A stretch of 64,000 nt of DNA from contig VRMN01000001.1 of the NCBI GenBank assembly GCA_008690995.1, forward strand, positions 4,898,001 through 4,962,000. Direction: 5' to 3'. Shown in pieces: positions 9,164 to 18,982 of this stretch. The notes under the pieces were generated by a model that was given only the letters and a program-made list of their open reading frames with translations, searched no databases and was not told the origin of the DNA. This stretch comes from Porphyridium purpureum. Taxonomy: Eukaryota > Rhodophyta > Bangiophyceae > Porphyridiales > Porphyridiaceae. Position 1 is the first letter of the stretch, and the number at the start of each line of letters is the position of its first letter. The translations under genes and the position numbers were made by a program.

Positions 9164-11656
9164 CTACTCTAGGCTGAACAGACGCACCAGTCGACTGCGG
9201 TCCTGTGCCGAAAAGTTGAGTGGCTCTGCTAGTGAAGCGAGCTGGGTCAGCAGGGCATTACTAAAGCGCCGCGAGTCAACGCGAACTGCATCGGTACTCG
9301 AAAACTCTGTCGCAAGCGGGTACTTGGCTGCAATACCGTCCGCAATGGGCTGAGCGTACTCTGAAACCACCCGCAGCGCAGCGCTCATACTGGCGCCGGC
9401 GCCGCGGTAATCCTTCATGCTAAAGCTGCGCGCTGCGCGTTCAATGTAAGCATTGACGCGCTCCTGAAGCACAGACTGGAGCACCGCGGCGCCGCTGTCC
9501 ACGCCCATTTGGTATGCATCGAACATGTCAAGCAATGCGTCTACATCTGCGCTCACCAGCCCATTTGGGCGGGCCTCAAGATAATTGACAAACTTCACGC
9601 GTAGGTCCTTGCTCACAAGTGACTCGGTCGCAGCAGCACCCGCGTCACGGCTAAGGCCGAGCATGTCGCGGAACGCGTCAGCTTCGAGTGCCTTGCTGCC
9701 TGGGCCCGCACCGGGCGCAGAGCGCAACGCAGATGTTACATACTCCCGAAAAACATTTTCCTTGAGGGCGACAAGCCGCTGTTCGTCGAGTTCCAGCATG
9801 ATCGCCAGCTCATTCACAATCTGTCGTGCCGCCGTGGACTCGCTAACATGCATGCGATACTCGGTGGCGAGGTCTTGCACAAATCCAGTCCAGCACTCGG
9901 AGCAGATTTCGACTGCCGTTGTGGTAGGAAGCGCTACGACACGTCTCATGATACCTGGCATGCACATGAGTTCCGCGCGCACGCAAGGGTCTGAAACCGA
10001 TCCGAACACATAGTCATTCATGCATCGCTGAGCAAACGCACGAAAGAGGTTTCGCGAGTCGTAGCCAATTTGCCGCCCTAGCCCCTGGATGTATTGTTGA
10101 ACGCTTTCAAGCCGAGCCTGCAAGGCCGGCAGGCTCTCGAACATCAGTGCATTGCGGGATACGGCCGCATCCAGCTCCCAAAAGTGGTCATGAAAATCAA
10201 ATATCAGCATACAAAGGGCACTGCCTTCGAGCATCGACAGCGTGAGCCGCGCCTCGCGCGCAAACTTGGCCATGTTTGTCACGGCAGTATCGACGACGCG
10301 CCGCACTTCAAGGCTGGCCACCGTGTTAATCGACTGCGTGCTCAGCGACGACAGCGACTTGCACGCCAGGCGCAGCTTCCGCAGTGCGGCTTGCGTTCGC
10401 ATGCGTTGCGTCGCAACGCCCGGCCATTCGCCGAGCACAAATTGGCGCCCTGCGGGAAGAATTGTCACTTTCTCGTTCAACGTCGCGTTATCGAGAGACT
10501 CTCGAAGCAGCGACCGGGCATATGAGTCCGCGAGTGTTTCTTCGCGTGGATCAAAGCGAAGCAGGGTGTGTATTCGTCTCGACAAGTCGTCTCGGACCGC
10601 TAAAGCGCCCCGTGCTTCTAGTAGCACGTTGGCGAGATTCAGAAGCACGCCGCCTAGGACGCGCTCGCTTGCTCGCGTGGTGCTGTCAGCAGATGAGCGC
10701 AGCAACATGTTGGTTGCTTCGGAGTACTGATAAGCAACGTCCAAAAAGGCCTCTTGGACATCACCGACGCTGCAATCGGCATTGGTACTGGCTGCGGAGC
10801 GAGCGAGCTCAAGAAAGGTGTGAACATCAAGACCAGATATGCTGCCGTCTTGAGCGCGATTTACAACTCGCTCTACGCTTTCCGCCATGCTTCGAATTGA
10901 GGGCTTCGTACTCTTCATTCGCCGTGATGGTAAAGGAGCGCCTCCCACCACGTTTTTCTGGTTCGGGTTCAGCGAGGCTTCTAATTTGCGCTGCTGGACT
11001 TTTCGGGTAAGAAGGCCCCGAAGTCCAAGAAAAACAATCAAAAGTCCAATGGCCGAGAAGATGTACGACTCGTTTCGATAATAGACGCGCCGTACTGTAT
11101 CCATGTTCACAAGCTGTGTCGTCTGGACTTTCGATTTTGAAGCCGTGCTGGACTTTATCTTGGCCGTTTCACGTACCTGTTTCGGGGAGGACGATCGGAT
11201 CTGTCTTTTGCCCTTGGCCGATTCCCGCGCGGAATCAAAACTCTTCTTTGTCTCCTTTGAACGGCCATTATCACTGCCCGCGCGGCGCTCGTTAAACGCT
11301 TTCCGTCGCGCCTCATGCTCTTCGATTCGCGCTGCCTCGTCAGCTTGCTTTCGCCTCTTCTTCTCCAGCTGAATACGAACTGCGCGCCGATCTGAGCGCC
11401 GCTTCTCGACGGTCTCTTTCATGCTGCTACCACTCGGCAGCACGCGCACCACCACGCGCTCACACACATCCTGCACGTGATCAACTACATCCTGCCACGC
11501 GGATTCTACTCGGGCCTGGGACCAGCGTCCGCTTCCATTTCCAGATCCCAACGCAAGCAACACCGTGCAGTTGTTGCGCGTCCCACATCGCGCGTGCGTG
11601 CGCTTGGCATTCACGCACGACACATTTGGCGCGACGAATGCAGGTGCGATCTCCAT
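9164..11656 (-). CDS. Plastid-targeted helical membrane protein, possibly TIC110-like
   Basis: 830 residues from the ATG at 11656 (another in-frame ATG lies three codons upstream). The start MEIAPAFVAP followed by a Ser/Arg/Cys-rich stretch is a red-algal plastid transit peptide with the AFV core. Residues about 80-185 are strongly charged (Lys/Arg/Glu, possible coiled coil), then one hydrophobic helix at about 198-216 (YIFSAIGLLIVFLGLRGLL), then about 600 residues of predicted helices. The passage ARQIVNELAIMLELDEQRLVALKENVFREYV resembles the repeated helical units of TIC110, the inner-envelope import scaffold. TIC110 usually has its membrane helices nearer the mature N-terminus, so the match is tentative; another plastid membrane protein is possible. 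It is divergent from uS11m with about 200 bp between starts. Confidence 0.4.
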   Translation of the reverse strand: MEIAPAFVAPNVSCVNAKRTHARCGTRNNCTVLLALGSGNGSGRWSQARVESAWQDVVDHVQDVCERVVVRVLPSGSSMKETVEKRRSDRRAVRIQLEKKRRKQADEAARIEEHEARRKAFNERRAGSDNGRSKETKKSFDSARESAKGKRQIRSSSPKQVRETAKIKSSTASKSKVQTTQLVNMDTVRRVYYRNESYIFSAIGLLIVFLGLRGLLTRKVQQRKLEASLNPNQKNVVGGAPLPSRRMKSTKPSIRSMAESVERVVNRAQDGSISGLDVHTFLELARSAASTNADCSVGDVQEAFLDVAYQYSEATNMLLRSSADSTTRASERVLGGVLLNLANVLLEARGALAVRDDLSRRIHTLLRFDPREETLADSYARSLLRESLDNATLNEKVTILPAGRQFVLGEWPGVATQRMRTQAALRKLRLACKSLSSLSTQSINTVASLEVRRVVDTAVTNMAKFAREARLTLSMLEGSALCMLIFDFHDHFWELDAAVSRNALMFESLPALQARLESVQQYIQGLGRQIGYDSRNLFRAFAQRCMNDYVFGSVSDPCVRAELMCMPGIMRRVVALPTTTAVEICSECWTGFVQDLATEYRMHVSESTAARQIVNELAIMLELDEQRLVALKENVFREYVTSALRSAPGAGPGSKALEADAFRDMLGLSRDAGAAATESLVSKDLRVKFVNYLEARPNGLVSADVDALLDMFDAYQMGVDSGAAVLQSVLQERVNAYIERAARSFSMKDYRGAGASMSAALRVVSEYAQPIADGIAAKYPLATEFSSTDAVRVDSRRFSNALLTQLASLAEPLNFSAQDRSRLVRLFSLE

Positions 11657-11864
11657 CCGATGCATCGTCCGTCACGCTCAGCGACTTGCCACAAGCCAGT
11701 CGTGTCGCGCTCGCGAAAGCTGTTGAAAGCCTCCGCCGTAAAATATGGGTTTCAAGCAGGAGCGAAGCGCAGGACTACTCTTTGGCGGAACGTGGTTGTG
11801 TCGGGAGGTTGAACACGGGCGGAGACCACAAGCGAAGAGCGAAAGAGGAAGAGGAACGGAAGAG

Positions 11865-12609
11865 ATGCGGTGGGTGGAGGTGGCGGCAAGACGGATTGCG
11901 CAGCATGCGTCGCGCGGAAGATCTGGGCTTGAGTGGCCGCGCTTCGGAAGCAGAGAGACTGCTTTGCGATGGGGCGAGCCTTTTGGACCCACTACATGGA
12001 GCCGGGCGCTGGCTGGGCGGGTTGGGAGACCGACGGGGAAGGCGCGTTCGAAGGACGGAGGATCTGGCGGGCAAGGAAGCAAGCCGGCGACGCGCGGACC
12101 GATTGTGGCGCTGAGTCCTGACCAGATCACCGAGCCCAAGCACGAGCTGGCGCAACTGCTGTGGAAGTTTGGACTGCCGTGCGGGATGGACGAGCGAGAA
12201 AACGCGTTCCCGATTTTCTACGCGGACTCGAAGATAGACATGTCGCTAGACGACATGAAGGAGCTGATGCGCACGCATTGCGTGGCGTGCATCAAGTGCA
12301 CGATGAACAATACGATTGTGACGATGACCGACTACAAGGGCGCGGTGAAGACGCAGTGCTCCGCCGGGTCTGTCGGCTTCGCGGGGCCCAAACGCGGGCA
12401 GCCCGGCCGGCGCGCGGCGGCCTGCAGCCGCGCAGCGCATGCTCGCGTCGGGATACCGGACGTGCCATGTACAGTACCGCGGCCTTGGCAAGGGCCGCGA
12501 CGTCGCCGTCCGCTCCATCCGCCAGGGCGGCCTGGTCCTCACGGCCATCATCGACGTCACGGGCTACCCACACAACGGCTGCCGACCCAAAAAGAAACGA
12601 CGCATCTAA
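11865..12609 (+). CDS. MRPS11: Mitochondrial ribosomal protein uS11 (S11), apparent +1 frameshift
   Basis: Small-subunit protein of the mitochondrial ribosome. The ATG at 11865 starts an Arg-rich presequence (MRWVEVAARRIAQHASRGRS); an alternative ATG in the same frame is at 11745. The first frame carries the S11 core VACIKCTMNNTIVTMTD and CSAGSVGFAG up to about 12389. The C-terminal core, from AAQRMLASGYR through YRGLGKGRD to IIDVTGYPHNGCRPKKKRRI, is in a different frame (one base later) from about 12420 to the TAA at 12607-12609. The number of codons between the two blocks agrees with bacterial S11 if one base is extra. No GT-AG intron can bridge the break without losing conserved residues. 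Sequencing error, a true frameshift mutation or programmed shifting are all possible; strong conservation on both sides argues against a long-dead pseudogene. Confidence 0.75.
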
Positions 12610-12627
12610 ACCCCCGCTGTACCTCGG

Positions 12628-12684
12628 CACTGTACTGTATCCTCACTCATTGGAGGTGTACAGTGTGTGTTGTACAACTGTACA
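12628..12684. promoter_or_regulatory. Cluster of GTACAGTG motifs downstream of uS11m, upstream of OGDH
   Basis: CACTGTAC at 12628-12635 faces GTACAGTG at 12658-12665, followed by TTGTACAACTGTACA at 12670-12684. Starts 19 bp after the uS11m stop and lies about 410 bp before the OGDH ATG at 13094. It may belong to the OGDH promoter or to the 3' region of uS11m. Confidence 0.45.
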
Positions 12685-13093
12685 TCTGAGTATTAAAAAA
12701 AGAAACGGCGCAGCCGCTGGCACAAGCCGAACGCGCGCGTCCACGCGCTGCACGGGCTGGAACGGCATCGCAACGGGACAGCGAGAGGGAAACACAGGGG
12801 GAAAAGAGCCGCCGCACCACGCGATATCCACGAGACGCGTGGAGCAGCCGCGCATCGGCACCTCGCCACTTGTACATCCGTGTCTGTGTATCCCCCTGTC
12901 CCTTCACGGCACGTGCGCGGTGCGCAGCGCTTGGAGTGACGCCGCGCGCCCTGTACGTTTGGAACGCGGCGTATCTGTGTGTCGGTGTTGCGCGTATCGA
13001 TTCTGTGCGTCCGAGAGATAGGGGGGACGGAGTTTGGGAATTGAAGCGCGTACGAGCAGGTGTGGAGGCATTCGCGCGGCGTGCCGAGGAAGT

Positions 13094-16000
13094 ATGCCCT
13101 CCAGAGCAAGCGCTGTGCGCGTGGCGCGCGCGCTCGCGCAGAGTGCGCGCGACGTGGCCACGCCGGCTGTCCAGAGCCGCAAGCAAAATGTCGCAGGGTG
13201 CCGGTGGTCCTCGCCTCAGTCACAGTACCGCGCACTGCGCGCGTTTGCTTCCGAGAGTAAACCCCACGCGCAGCAGCAAGCACGCCCGTCCCAGCAGGCG
13301 GGCACCGCAGGCGCTCCGTCGGTGTTGGGACTCAACGTGGCGTCGCCCCAGCAGCAGCCGCCAAAGGCAAAGCGAGATCCATTTCCTGTGCTTTCAGGTG
13401 GCAAGCTGGATCCATCCGAGTCATTCATGACGGGCACGAACGCCGCAGTGCTGGAACAAATGTACGACCGGTACATGGAGGATCCATCCAAGCTACATGC
13501 GTCATGGGTGGCGTTTTTCAACAATATCGAGGCGGATGTGAAACCGGGACAGGCCGTGGCGCTCAGCCGCCAATCGCGCAACCAGCTGAGCAAGATTCCA
13601 GCCAGCATGACCGAAGGTCGCGACTTATTCCAGGTGTCTGAGGATACCATCAAGCTGATGGCGATGATGCGGGCCTATCGGCACCGAGGCCACTTGGTGG
13701 CAGATCTAGACCCGCTCCAGCTCAACGACTCGATCGACGTGGACGATGTTCTGGTGCCATACATTTCACGCAAAGAGCTCGAGCCGTCGTATTACGGCTT
13801 CACCGAGGCTGATCTGGACCGCGAGTTCGTGGTGTCGGGCGAAATCCCCGGCCCAGCCGTGCGCAAGTTGCGCGACGTGTATAACTTGCTGCGTGAATCA
13901 TATTGCGGCAAGGTCGGCGTCGAGTATCGCCATATGGTATCCAAAGAGGAGAAAGTCTGGATTTCGTCGTTTGTCGAGAATCCGAACAAGAGCAAGTTTT
14001 CGGTCGCAGAGAAGAAAATCATCCTTGAGGATTTGGCGCGGGCCGAGCTGTTTGAAAAATTCTTATCATTTAAGCACTCCACGGCCAAGCGCTTTGGTCT
14101 CGAAGGAGGAGAGTCAGTCATTCCCGGCCTGTTGGCGTTGGTCGAGCACGGTGCTGCGCTTGGCGTTGAGAACGTGATCATGGGCATGCCGCACCGCGGT
14201 CGCTTGAATGTTCTTGGCCATGTTGTACGCAAGCCCCTGGAACAGATCTTCCACGAGTTTACCCCACATGAGGACCCTGATGCAGACCAATACCTAGGGT
14301 CTGGAGACGTCAAGTACCATCTGGGCACCTCGCAAGAAGCATCGCTGCGTAATGGCCGCCGCGTGCACTTCTCGCTACTTGCTAACCCATCACATCTGGA
14401 GGCCGTAGACCCCGTTGTAATGGGGAAGACGCGAGCAAAGCAGTTTTTCACTGACGATTTTGATCGTCGCAAGACGGTCGCCGTCACGCTTCACGGTGAC
14501 GCGTCTTTTGCCGGCCAGGGCGTGGTGGCAGAAGTTCTTGAACTTTCGGACCTTCGAGACTACACGGTCGGCGGTACAATTCACATCGTTGTGAACAATC
14601 AAATTGGCTTTACGACAGATCCACGCTACGCGCGGTCGTCGCCATATCCCACGGACGTTGCCAAGACGGTCGGAATCCCAATTTTCCACGTGAACGGCGA
14701 CTCGGCGGAAGACGTTGTTCGCGTGTGTATGCTAGCCATGGAGTACCGCCAACGCTTCGGCAAGGATGTGGTCATCGACGTGTTTTGCTACCGTCGTCAT
14801 GGTCATAATGAGCTTGACCAGCCCATGTTCACCCAGCCGCTCATGTATAAGCGCATCAAGGAACACCCCACGGTGCTCAACGTGTACGCGAAGCAGCTAA
14901 TTTCTGAAGGCGCGGTTACCGAGGCCGAGTACAAGGAGATGCACGACACGATTATGGCCGAATTCAACAAGCGCTTCATTGCCGCAAAGGACTGGAAGCC
15001 CCACATGAAAGACTGGTTGGCTTCGCAGTGGAAGGGAATCCAGTCGCCGCACATCTTTTGCTCTCCCCGGAAGACCGGCGTCAAGGAAGAGCACTTGCGC
15101 GAAATTGGGCTCAAGACATGCAGGTTACCCACGGGCTTCCGCGCGCACCCACTCATCAAGAAAATTTTTGCAGAGCGTCGTACATCGATTGAGCTGGGCG
15201 AGTCGATTGATTGGGCAACCGCGGAGGCGATGGCGTTTGGAACTCTGCTTGCGGAAGGCACGCATGTTCGCCTCAGCGGACAGGACTGCGAGCGCGGTAC
15301 CTTCTCACAGCGCCATGCGGTGTTGCACGACCAAGACAAGCCTTCCAACTATATTCCGCTCAACAATCTCACACCAAAACAGGCCAAGTTCCGCGTCTGC
15401 AACTCAAACTTATCCGAAATGGCAGTGCTTGGTTTTGAAACAGGATACTCGCTGGAGAGCCCGAACGTGCTCGTTCTGTGGGAGGCGCAGTTCGGTGATT
15501 TTGCGAATGGTGCGCAGGTCATTATTGACACGTTTATTGCGGCCGGTGAGAAGAAGTGGCGTCGTCAAAGCGGTATCGTGTTGTTGCTACCACATGGGTA
15601 TGAGGGGCAGGGCCCAGAGCATTCGTCAGCAAGACTGGAGAGATACCTTCAGATGTGCGATGATGATCCGGATGTAGTCCCGGATCTAGACTCTGAGTCG
15701 ACCAAGCAAATTCAGGAGTGCAACTGGCAGGTGTGTAACCCGAGCACGCCGGCCAACTATTTCCACTTGTTGCGCCGTCAGATCCACCGCGGCTTCCGGA
15801 AGCCCCTGGTCGTGATGACTCCTAAGAGTCTGCTCAGGCACCCGCAGTGCAAGAGCAGTCTGTCCGACTTTGAGGAAGGCACAAGCTTCATCAGAGTACA
15901 GCCGGACGTGACCCCGGGCCTCAAGGCGCCTCACGAGATCAGACGTCTGGTGCTGTGCTCGGGCAAGGTTTTCTTTGATCTTTTCCGCGAGCGTACTAAG

Positions 16001-16306
16001 CGCGACGTAGAGGACGTCGCACTTGTGCGCATTGAGCAAATTTCGCCGTTTCCGTATGACTTGGTGGCGAAGGAGATCCGAAAGTACCCGAATGCAGATC
16101 TGGTGTGGTGTCAGGAGGAGAGCAAGAACATGGGCGCGTGGTCGTACGTGCTACCGCGCCTGGAGACCACACTCAGGCATTTTGATTTGAATCCGTCGCG
16201 CCGAATTCGTTACGCAGGTCGGTCGCCATCCGCCGCACCGGCAACGGGTAACGCTTTGACACACGCAGAGGAGACAACCGCGTTGTTGAATGCGAGCCTG
16301 CATTGA
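13094..16306 (+). CDS. OGDH: 2-oxoglutarate dehydrogenase E1 component, mitochondrial
   Basis: 1070 residues, the usual length of the family. It decarboxylates 2-oxoglutarate with thiamine diphosphate in the citric acid cycle complex of the mitochondrial matrix. The ATG at 13094 opens a typical presequence (MPSRASAVRVARALAQSARD). The N-terminal lipoyl-complex-binding segment ESFMTGTNAAVLEQMYDRY is followed by MRAYRHRGHLVADLDPL, the HRGRLNVL block at about residue 364, and the thiamine diphosphate site GDASFAGQG ... NNQIGFTT at about 470-505. The transketolase-like pyrimidine domain (GQDCERGTFSQRHAVLHDQ) and the C-terminal domain ending near NMGAWSYVLPRL are complete. Convergent with the GT92-like gene, 189 bp apart. 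Confidence 0.96.
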   Translation: MPSRASAVRVARALAQSARDVATPAVQSRKQNVAGCRWSSPQSQYRALRAFASESKPHAQQQARPSQQAGTAGAPSVLGLNVASPQQQPPKAKRDPFPVLSGGKLDPSESFMTGTNAAVLEQMYDRYMEDPSKLHASWVAFFNNIEADVKPGQAVALSRQSRNQLSKIPASMTEGRDLFQVSEDTIKLMAMMRAYRHRGHLVADLDPLQLNDSIDVDDVLVPYISRKELEPSYYGFTEADLDREFVVSGEIPGPAVRKLRDVYNLLRESYCGKVGVEYRHMVSKEEKVWISSFVENPNKSKFSVAEKKIILEDLARAELFEKFLSFKHSTAKRFGLEGGESVIPGLLALVEHGAALGVENVIMGMPHRGRLNVLGHVVRKPLEQIFHEFTPHEDPDADQYLGSGDVKYHLGTSQEASLRNGRRVHFSLLANPSHLEAVDPVVMGKTRAKQFFTDDFDRRKTVAVTLHGDASFAGQGVVAEVLELSDLRDYTVGGTIHIVVNNQIGFTTDPRYARSSPYPTDVAKTVGIPIFHVNGDSAEDVVRVCMLAMEYRQRFGKDVVIDVFCYRRHGHNELDQPMFTQPLMYKRIKEHPTVLNVYAKQLISEGAVTEAEYKEMHDTIMAEFNKRFIAAKDWKPHMKDWLASQWKGIQSPHIFCSPRKTGVKEEHLREIGLKTCRLPTGFRAHPLIKKIFAERRTSIELGESIDWATAEAMAFGTLLAEGTHVRLSGQDCERGTFSQRHAVLHDQDKPSNYIPLNNLTPKQAKFRVCNSNLSEMAVLGFETGYSLESPNVLVLWEAQFGDFANGAQVIIDTFIAAGEKKWRRQSGIVLLLPHGYEGQGPEHSSARLERYLQMCDDDPDVVPDLDSESTKQIQECNWQVCNPSTPANYFHLLRRQIHRGFRKPLVVMTPKSLLRHPQCKSSLSDFEEGTSFIRVQPDVTPGLKAPHEIRRLVLCSGKVFFDLFRERTKRDVEDVALVRIEQISPFPYDLVAKEIRKYPNADLVWCQEESKNMGAWSYVLPRLETTLRHFDLNPSRRIRYAGRSPSAAPATGNALTHAEETTALLNASLH

Positions 16307-16495
16307 ATACGGAAAAAAATAGTCGAGAAGGTGCAATAATAAAGAAGTAATGTGAGACAGAACCAGCTGGTTAAGAGAATGACCTGCAGCGCCTCATCGT
16401 AGGGCCCCCGGTGATGTGGAGCGAAGCGTGCCGCGTATATGCCATCTACGAGAGGGCGAAGCATAAACAATTAACACAATTTCATTGGAATAGGA
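16307..16495. other. Shared 3' intergenic region of two convergent genes
   Basis: Short spacer with AT-rich stretches including AATAATAAAG near 16335, a candidate polyadenylation signal for OGDH. Nothing else seen. Confidence 0.5.
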
Positions 16496-18448
16496 CTATT
16501 CGGCTTGCACAATACGTCGGGACAGGTCGTGCATGTAGTTAACAAGTACCGGCTCCTCAAGAGCATCCTGATGATCATTGCGCGGGCGTGCACGGAAGTG
16601 CACCGCGTGAGCAACGACTGGGTCCACGTAGACGTCACTTGCGGAAGTGGAACAGTCACGGCGATTGCGTCTCTGCAACCCATGCGTGTCGGCATATGCC
16701 GTAATCGCGCGAGAGTCAAACAATGCTTTGGAATCACTGCGGAACGGCTTGGCCACCTCCGTCCCGCGCTTGCGATACACACTGGTGATGTGCGGAGGAC
16801 GTGGTGCCTCCACTTCCTGAGCTGAAGACTCTGCAGAATCCGGAGTTTCATCCAATGCAAATAGATACTGCCAACGCAGTCGGAACTCGGGCGTCGAACA
16901 CGACGTGACCCACTGCGGCGACAAGTGCACGAGCAGTGAGTCCAGCAGAGACTCGTTGTTTTCCTTCACATCATGCTCCTCGTTCTGCAACTCGGGATTG
17001 ATGTATATGAACTCATCGATGTCCAGGATTGCCTGGAACGCAAAAAGTTCCTTATACCTATCGACGTGCGCAGAGAAAACGACATGCTGGTGCAAATACT
17101 TGAGGTTCCTTGGCTGTACACGCCCACCAGCTTCGATGGAAAAGCTTGGAATTTCAATGCGACGGGTCGAAATCACGGAAACCAACCCAGCGTTCACAAA
17201 TTCATGCAGAACAGCGGCAGCTTCCGCTCGCTCGCCATCAACGTACACAAAGATGTGCGAGATTCCCAGCGCCAAATGATACTGTGTCCATTCCAGCAAG
17301 AGGCTATGTTCAGTCGGCCGAATCGAATGGGCCGCCTCCTTGCGGTGATATGACAAGCGGACCAAAGTGACGAGGGCATGACGTAACTTGCCAGCTGACG
17401 CGGTTTCCAGGGGAGTATGCCCAATGTCAGGATCCCAGGCGCACGCCCGAATGGAAGCCGGTTCGATTACATGCTTAGGAATGGGATTCGGGTGGCCTCC
17501 TTCTGGAGAAGAAAGACGCTCTGTGTTTCGAATCATAATGGTGCCCGTCTGCTCATTTAGATCATCAGCAGAAGCCAGAGAATGAACAGATGTCGCGCAA
17601 GTAAACGCAATCAAACGCCCTACAGCGTCCCCTTTGCTCACGGGACTCACTGGATGGCACTCAATAGGGTCGTCTCCATCTTTATCTGCCGAAGGATAGA
17701 AGCCCACGGTCACAACCTCGTCGTTCAGTGCCCGCCAAAGCGCGGAATCATCAGTAGCAGGCGTGCTTGGTAGCGATGAGAACCAGAGCTGCAGATGCAA
17801 ATCGCCCTGCACTACATACGCGTTCACAAGATTCACCTTCACACCCGTTTCAGGAAAGAATACGAGTGGTTCGGCTGCGATCAGTGAGAACGATGAGCTG
17901 CATGCGATCTGGTAGAATGCGCCACTCCACCAAACAAACTGCATGTCGGCCGCCTGCCGCAAAATAATCGCACCTGAGTTGCGGAGAGTATGCACATAAA
18001 TCGCGAGATACCAACAAACATTTCGCAGAAACGAGGTCACGTTTGGAAAGCTGAGAGTCACGGCTGCGAGAAAAAGCAAAAAGTACCCAGCCGTAAGAAC
18101 GTACGGAAACCAAGCTTTCGAAAGCAATGAGCCCGCACGACTCGTGCTGAACTTCTGCTGCCGTTCCTCGTCGTCGTCTTTGTCGTCCCCTTTCACTTGG
18201 CTCATACCAAACAGTAGATGCGAAAGATACTGCATGCAGCTGCTCACGCTGCTGCCCGTGCTGGTAGAATCCGAAGATGGACTCTTGTTCGGCTGCGTTT
18301 CTGGCGACATATCGCGCTCACGACGCCTTGTATCCGTCGCAGGCGTCACGGGACTCATTGCCCGTGGACTAGTCAGCGGGGCCGACCGTGGCAAGCCCAC
18401 GCGGCGGTCCAGCCTCGACTGAGGCACACGTCCCAGCGGTCTTGGCAT
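16496..18448 (-). CDS. GT92 (DUF23)-like glycosyltransferase, type II membrane protein
   Basis: 650 residues from ATG at 18448. A cytoplasmic Ser/Pro/Arg-rich tail of about 110 residues precedes a hydrophobic segment at about 115-135 (YVLTAGYFLLFLAAVTLSF) and a second weaker one. The lumenal part contains the GT92 core: EWTQYHLALGISHIFVYVDG, then the basic RNLKYLHQHVVFSAHVD region and the acidic catalytic motif AILDIDEFIYI near residue 478. Family members transfer galactose or other sugars onto glycans in the Golgi. A second member of the same family lies head to head at 18983, with about 530 bp between starts. Substrate is unknown; red microalgae make abundant sulphated cell-wall polysaccharide, which is a plausible context only. 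Confidence 0.75.
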   Translation of the reverse strand: MPRPLGRVPQSRLDRRVGLPRSAPLTSPRAMSPVTPATDTRRRERDMSPETQPNKSPSSDSTSTGSSVSSCMQYLSHLLFGMSQVKGDDKDDDEERQQKFSTSRAGSLLSKAWFPYVLTAGYFLLFLAAVTLSFPNVTSFLRNVCWYLAIYVHTLRNSGAIILRQAADMQFVWWSGAFYQIACSSSFSLIAAEPLVFFPETGVKVNLVNAYVVQGDLHLQLWFSSLPSTPATDDSALWRALNDEVVTVGFYPSADKDGDDPIECHPVSPVSKGDAVGRLIAFTCATSVHSLASADDLNEQTGTIMIRNTERLSSPEGGHPNPIPKHVIEPASIRACAWDPDIGHTPLETASAGKLRHALVTLVRLSYHRKEAAHSIRPTEHSLLLEWTQYHLALGISHIFVYVDGERAEAAAVLHEFVNAGLVSVISTRRIEIPSFSIEAGGRVQPRNLKYLHQHVVFSAHVDRYKELFAFQAILDIDEFIYINPELQNEEHDVKENNESLLDSLLVHLSPQWVTSCSTPEFRLRWQYLFALDETPDSAESSAQEVEAPRPPHITSVYRKRGTEVAKPFRSDSKALFDSRAITAYADTHGLQRRNRRDCSTSASDVYVDPVVAHAVHFRARPRNDHQDALEEPVLVNYMHDLSRRIVQAE

Positions 18449-18737
18449 CTTGCGGAAACCCGACACTTGTATTCGGCGAGGAAGCCCACGCCCAACTCAC
18501 ACCCAAAGCGAGCCCCGACAGCTAGCACAAACTTCTCTTCGACTCCGATCCGTGGTCACGAGGCCGCAAGGCAGCCCTTTAAATAATAGTTGGAGCGGTG
18601 AACATGCGCTATAGCCATTCTTGCCGTCGCTTTATGCAATCACCCATCGCACTTGATGGCTTTGGGTCGTCTTCCAACTGGCAGACGAATTTAACGGTGC
18701 TTGACCGAAAGTATTTAAAGCGCAAAGGTTCGCCCAT

Positions 18738-18762
18738 CACCTGTACATTGTCACTGTACCTC
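18738..18762. promoter_or_regulatory. GTAC promoter motifs between divergent glycosyltransferase genes
   Basis: CACCTGTAC (18738-18746) and CACTGTACCTC (18752-18762) lie 290-315 bp upstream of the minus-strand GT start. Read on the minus strand the second is GAGGTACAGTG, the longest form of the recurring motif. A further copy lies near 18826 (GACTGTAC). Confidence 0.5.
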
Positions 18763-18893
18763 AGATCTTTTTCTACACGTTAAAAATGCACATGACAGTA
18801 GAACACTTACAGTTCTGCATTCGACTGTACTTCTGTCATGAGAACGTCTTGAGCTTCCTATTACACTGGCCTTGTTTTACAAGAAGAATGAAA

Positions 18894-18901
18894 GTACAGT
18901 G
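18894..18901 (+). promoter_or_regulatory. GTACAGTG motif 82 bp upstream of second GT92-like gene
   Basis: Exact GTACAGTG on the sense strand, 82 bp before the ATG at 18983. Together with 18738-18762 it gives each of the two divergent genes its own motif. Confidence 0.5.
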
Positions 18902-18982
18902 AAGCGACACATGTGATTGGCCGTTTGTTCACCCGAGCAGCCGCCAAGTGGCTGCGCAGCCAGTCGAGCAAGCGCAGTGACG

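Noticed and set aside
12161-13021. 286-codon plus-strand frame
   Set aside because: It is a third frame across uS11m and runs through the promoter-motif cluster; the conserved S11 residues lie in the other two frames.
12647-13283. Minus-strand frames of 179-196 codons opposite the OGDH start
   Set aside because: Antisense to the OGDH presequence, Arg/Thr-rich, no recognisable family.
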